34,143 nucleotides of DNA. Source: Bacteroidia bacterium (GTDB taxonomy: Bacteria; Bacteroidota; Bacteroidia; Flavobacteriales; Flavobacteriaceae). Where the stretch lies: positions 1 through 34,143 of the forward strand of contig JAUIGO010000031.1 in the NCBI GenBank assembly GCA_030429955.1. Reading direction: 5' to 3'. The notes under the pieces were generated by a model, which was not told where the DNA came from, made no database searches, and saw nothing but the letters and a program-made list of their open reading frames with translations. Shown in pieces: positions 31,927 to 34,143 of the stretch. Position 1 is the stretch's first letter. Every line of letters begins with the position of its first letter. The translations under genes and the position numbers were made by a program.

Positions 31927-34143
31927 TTAAAAATCTATTTCAGGAATATCATCCAAAGGATTTTTGCTTTTGTTTTTGTTTTTTTCGTTGTATAAGTTAC
32001 AGTCAACTTCTATGGATAAGTTTTCTGGTCGTTCAAACTCGCCTTTTGAAACATCAAGAGCTTCATCAGCATAACAACTTTTCATGAACAAACCCCAAAT
32101 AGGCAATGCCATTGCTGCACCTTGTCCGTAAGTAATGCTTGCAAAATGTGTTGCTCTATCTTCGCCTCCAACCCAAACGCCTGTAACCAAGTTTGGCACC
32201 ATTCCCATAAACCAACCATCACTTTGGTTTTGTGTGGTCCCTGTTTTACCAGCTATTGGATTGTCAAACTCATAAGGGTAACCAGTAATTATTTCTTTAT
32301 AAACAGCATCTGTTGCGTAATTGTGTCGTAATCTTGTTCCTGAGCCACCTTGAGTTACACCTTGTAGTAAATTAACTGTAACATAAGCAGCTTCCTCACT
32401 CAAAACATCCTTTGTTTCTGGTACTGTTTGATAAAGGATTGTTCCGTTTTTATCTTCAATAGTTGTAATCATTACTGGCTTTGTATAAACGCCTTTATTT
32501 GCGAAAGATGAATAGGCTGCTACCATTTCATACACACTTAAATCTGGAGTTCCTAGCGCAATTGAAGGTACAGGAGGAATGTCTTGTTCTATTCCTAAAC
32601 TCTTTGCTAAATCAACAACAGGTTGTGGTCCAATTTTATCCATTAATCTTGCGGTTACTGTATTTACAGAGCTTGCCAGTGCTTGTTTTAAGGTCATAAA
32701 CCCTTCGTAATCTCCATCGTCGTTTCTTGGTGCCCAAGGTTCTGGATTACCATATTTATTAGCGTCAATGGTAATTTGTGAGCGAGGCAATGTGTCACAA
32801 GGCGATAAATGCAATTGGTCTATTGCAGTTGCATACACAAATGGCTTAAAGGTTGAGCCTACTTGACGCTTTCCTTGTTTTACCATATCGTATTGAAAAT
32901 GCTTATAATTCATGCCTCCAACCCAAGCTTTTACATGACCTGTTTGAGGTTCCATTGCCATCATTGCAGGACGTAAAAACGATTTGTAGTAACGCATACT
33001 ATCCATTGGTGTCATGATAGTATCTATTTCAGTGTAAACGCCATCTTTCCACGAAAACACATCCATTTGAATAGGTTTTTCAAAAGATTCAATGATTTCT
33101 TCGTCAGATTTTCCTAAATCATATTTCATTTTTCTCCAACGCTCAGAACGTCGCATTCCTGTATTCAATAAACTCTTTATTTCATCTTTATCAAGTTCTA
33201 AAAAAGGCGCTGTTGGATTTCGTTTTGGTGTATTTTGATGAAAAAATTCAGCTTGTAATCTTGGCATGTGCTGCGCTACAGCGTCTTCAGCATATTGTTG
33301 CATTCTGGAATCGATGGTTGTGTATATTTTTAAACCATCTTTATAAATGTTATATTTAGTGCCATCAGGTTTTTTGTTTTCATCTTTTGAAGCCCATTCT
33401 TTCATAAACTCTTGAAGATAAGCCCTAAAATAGGTTGCCAAGCCTTCTCTGTGCGACTCTGGTGTGTATTTTAAATCCAGTTCTGTTTGCTGCAGTGAAT
33501 CTTTTACTTCTTTTGTAATATAATCGTACTTGGCCATTTGAGCCAACACAACATTACGTCTGTTTCGTGTACCTTCTGGGTTTCTATGTGGTCTTGGATT
33601 GTACAATGAAGAGTTTTTAAACATGCCGACCAACATGGCTGATTCTTTTAAATCTAAATCTTTTGGCTCTTTGCCAAAATAGATTCTGGCAGCACTTCTG
33701 ATGCCATCTGCATTGTTCCCAAAATCATAAATATTAAAATATTGAGCTATGATTTCTTCTTTAGTGTATTGCTCTTCCAAACGAATCGCAATCACCCATT
33801 CTTTAAATTTTTGGGTAATTCTCCCTAAAGTGTTTCTAGAATGTTCTCCAACAAATAGCTGTCTGGACAACTGCTGTGAAATGGTACTTGCTCCACCTCT
33901 TCTACCTAAAAAAAAGATAGCTCTTAATGTACCAATTGCATCAATCCCTGAGTGTTTATGAAAACGAGCGTCTTCTGTTGCAATTAGTGCATCGATCAAA
34001 TGTTTTGGCAATTCGTCATAATCAACTGGAGTACGATTATCATCTAAATAGTACTTGGCTATTAACTGACCATCTGCTGAAATGATTTCACTGGCTAAAT
34101 TGGTTTTAGGATTGTGTAAATCTTCAATGTCAGGCATTTTACC
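31927..34143 (-). CDS. Penicillin-binding protein 1A (bifunctional), N-terminus outside window
   Basis: The frame is open at the right edge (GK precedes the internal Met at 34137), and 738 residues are visible. Counting from that Met, the glycosyltransferase family 51 domain has E55 in ATEDARFHKHSGID and RRGGASTISQQLSRQLF (79-95). The transpeptidase has SxxK S428-T-F-K431, SVN in LASSVNTVTARL, and KTGTTQNQSDGWF. It polymerises and cross-links peptidoglycan at the inner membrane. The N-terminal cytoplasmic tail and membrane anchor, expected for the family, lie beyond the window, so the Met at 34137 is not the true start. The C-terminus is a short Lys/Asn-rich tail ending IPEIDF. Confidence 0.93.
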   Translation of the reverse strand, partial: GKMPDIEDLHNPKTNLASEIISADGQLIAKYYLDDNRTPVDYDELPKHLIDALIATEDARFHKHSGIDAIGTLRAIFFLGRRGGASTISQQLSRQLFVGEHSRNTLGRITQKFKEWVIAIRLEEQYTKEEIIAQYFNIYDFGNNADGIRSAARIYFGKEPKDLDLKESAMLVGMFKNSSLYNPRPHRNPEGTRNRRNVVLAQMAKYDYITKEVKDSLQQTELDLKYTPESHREGLATYFRAYLQEFMKEWASKDENKKPDGTKYNIYKDGLKIYTTIDSRMQQYAEDAVAQHMPRLQAEFFHQNTPKRNPTAPFLELDKDEIKSLLNTGMRRSERWRKMKYDLGKSDEEIIESFEKPIQMDVFSWKDGVYTEIDTIMTPMDSMRYYKSFLRPAMMAMEPQTGHVKAWVGGMNYKHFQYDMVKQGKRQVGSTFKPFVYATAIDQLHLSPCDTLPRSQITIDANKYGNPEPWAPRNDDGDYEGFMTLKQALASSVNTVTARLMDKIGPQPVVDLAKSLGIEQDIPPVPSIALGTPDLSVYEMVAAYSSFANKGVYTKPVMITTIEDKNGTILYQTVPETKDVLSEEAAYVTVNLLQGVTQGGSGTRLRHNYATDAVYKEIITGYPYEFDNPIAGKTGTTQNQSDGWFMGMVPNLVTGVWVGGEDRATHFASITYGQGAAMALPIWGLFMKSCYADEALDVSKGEFERPENLSIEVDCNLYNEKNKNKSKNPLDDIPEIDF

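Noticed and set aside
34135-34137. ATG at 34137 as the start of PBP1A
   Set aside because: The frame is open beyond it (GK precede it), and family members have a cytoplasmic tail and membrane anchor before this point.

Overview
The window looks like a chromosomal segment of a marine-type Flavobacteriaceae (Bacteroidota). Reasons: low GC, weak or absent Shine-Dalgarno sequences, promoter-like TAnnTTTG boxes, a type IX secretion (T9SS) C-terminal sorting domain, a GLPGLI-family protein beside a carboxypeptidase-regulatory-like outer-membrane barrel, and a fused HemC-HemD. The genus cannot be fixed from this sequence alone. No rRNA, tRNA, CRISPR array, insertion sequence, integrase or prophage gene was seen.

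Layout. 1-5659 (minus): a large secreted Asp-box (BNR) repeat protein, a HemJ-type protoporphyrinogen oxidase joined to it by a TAATG overlap, an orphan NtrY-like histidine kinase, and an enoyl-CoA hydratase cut by the left edge. 5739-7656 (minus): ferrochelatase hemH preceded by an AraC/PchR-like regulator. 7852-14462 (plus): a tight heme operon hemA - hemCD fusion - hemE - EI24/CysZ-like membrane protein - hemF - hemB, with overlapping or nearly touching genes. Together with hemJ and hemH this gives every step from glutamyl-tRNA to protoheme except hemL. The gap between the regulator and hemA carries a perfect 8-bp inverted repeat that is a good operator candidate.

14490-19356 (plus): a secreted beta-lactamase-fold serine hydrolase, a CNNM/CBS transporter-like protein, an Ogt-type DNA repair methyltransferase, a membrane-anchored serine hydrolase and a DEDDy 3'-5' exonuclease, closed by a bidirectional terminator. 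19408-23640 (minus): a 1410-residue multidomain subtilisin-like protease with a T9SS sorting domain. 23824-25515 (plus): a double-ATPase peptide ABC transporter protein with a strong terminator overlapping its stop codon. 25776-27745 (minus): scoA, scoB and a small lipoprotein.

27821-31538 (minus): a small secreted four-cysteine peptide, a GLPGLI-family protein and an outer-membrane barrel. This is the best candidate here for an undescribed system. 31927-34143 (minus): a penicillin-binding protein 1A whose N-terminus lies outside the window. The 388-base gap between this gene and the peptide is rich in repeats and palindromes, including one of two copies of an almost identical 15-base palindrome found in the window.
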